Made by a program: the position numbers and the translations under genes
The notes under the pieces: model-generated
The model's input: only the letters and a program-made list of their open reading frames with translations
Databases searched by the model: none
Told to the model about the DNA's origin: nothing
From: Saccharospirillum alexandrii
Lineage (GTDB): Bacteria; Pseudomonadota; Gammaproteobacteria; Pseudomonadales; Natronospirillaceae
Assembly (NCBI RefSeq): GCF_004000275.1
Contig: NZ_RCIP01000003.1
Coordinates: 426,528-490,527 of the forward strand
Direction of reading: 5' to 3'
DNA length: 64,000 bases
In this document: one piece after another, positions 63,954 to 64,000 of the stretch
Position numbering within the stretch: position 1 is the stretch's first letter
Layout: every line of letters starts with the position of its first letter

Positions 63954-63990
63954 GATGACCTACTCGGGGTGCCGAGCGGTGCTCGTCATC
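63954..63990. other. Two-part hairpin at the window edge
   Basis: GATGAC (63954-63959) pairs with GTCATC (63985-63990), and CTCGG-GGTG-CCGAG nests inside. It lies about 90 bases after the dnaE2 stop and is cut by the window edge, so whether it is a terminator, another palindromic repeat or part of a following gene cannot be told. The 137 bases after dnaE2 show no other feature. Confidence 0.3.
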
Positions 63991-64000
63991 GCTGCGCGAC

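Noticed and set aside
1-64000. tRNA, rRNA, transposase or phage genes
   Set aside because: No tRNA-like cloverleaf or T-loop pattern, rRNA stretch, transposase or integrase was noticed on either strand by eye; a covariance search would be needed to be certain.

Overview
This window is about 64 kb of chromosome from a GC-rich, motile gammaproteobacterium. The gene content suggests a marine or saline Oceanospirillales-type lineage such as Saccharospirillum or Reinekea, but that placement is an inference from the overall look of the proteins and is weak. The supporting content is a LiuR-type regulator beside a fused B12 mutase, a YajQ-YbaY-like household set, a copper chaperone, a LexA-controlled imuA-imuB-dnaE2 cassette, two chemoreceptors plus a stand-alone CheW, and many cyclic-di-GMP proteins. 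I see no rRNA, tRNA, CRISPR array, insertion sequence or prophage.

Layout. 1-6,100: metabolic and transport genes (SDR, isochorismatase-like hydrolase, TauE/SafE permease, FMN 2-hydroxy-acid oxidase, EamA exporter), then a short CDF metal exporter divergent from a ZntR/CadR-type MerR regulator with a clear MerR promoter between them. 6,100-11,500: a LiuR-like MerR regulator, 3-hydroxybutyryl-CoA dehydrogenase and a fused isobutyryl-CoA mutase (icmF). All three gaps around these genes hold large palindromic elements that belong to one intergenic repeat family. 11,500-20,000: a tightly overlapping minus-strand operon moxR - DUF58 - DUF4381 - VWA - VWA/TPR - BatD with a CHASE-GGDEF diguanylate cyclase at its tail. 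20,000-26,600: small conserved genes, yajQ, a PCu(A)C copper chaperone with a DUF2946-like gene, an exported amidohydrolase with a membrane partner, a class V aminotransferase and an AraC regulator.

26,600-49,700: signalling and envelope. This includes PAS-GGDEF-EAL, a PAS chemoreceptor, a TVP38-type membrane protein coupled to a large glycosidase-like protein, a Bax-like glucosaminidase, a c-heme (Tll0287-type) membrane sensor that ends after its HAMP domain, an RsmB-type RNA methyltransferase, an HD-GYP protein lacking one metal-binding His, cardiolipin synthase, a GGDEF protein with an altered GGDQF site, SlyD, a 7TM sensor-EAL protein and a second chemoreceptor with a candidate Fur box. 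49,700-58,600: CAP-domain lipoprotein, LysE exporter, YxxxxD-repeat lipoprotein, Ca/Na antiporter, DUF3833 lipoprotein, UvrD-type helicase, CheW and a second TauE/SafE permease. 58,600-63,900: the SOS mutasome imuA-imuB-dnaE2 behind a perfect LexA core.

The most unusual features are the intergenic nested-palindrome family, in which stem sequences differ between copies while pairing is kept; the run of c-di-GMP proteins with altered catalytic residues; and the heme sensor with no output module. The enzymes and operons themselves mostly belong to known families, and I did not find a convincing wholly new multi-gene system.
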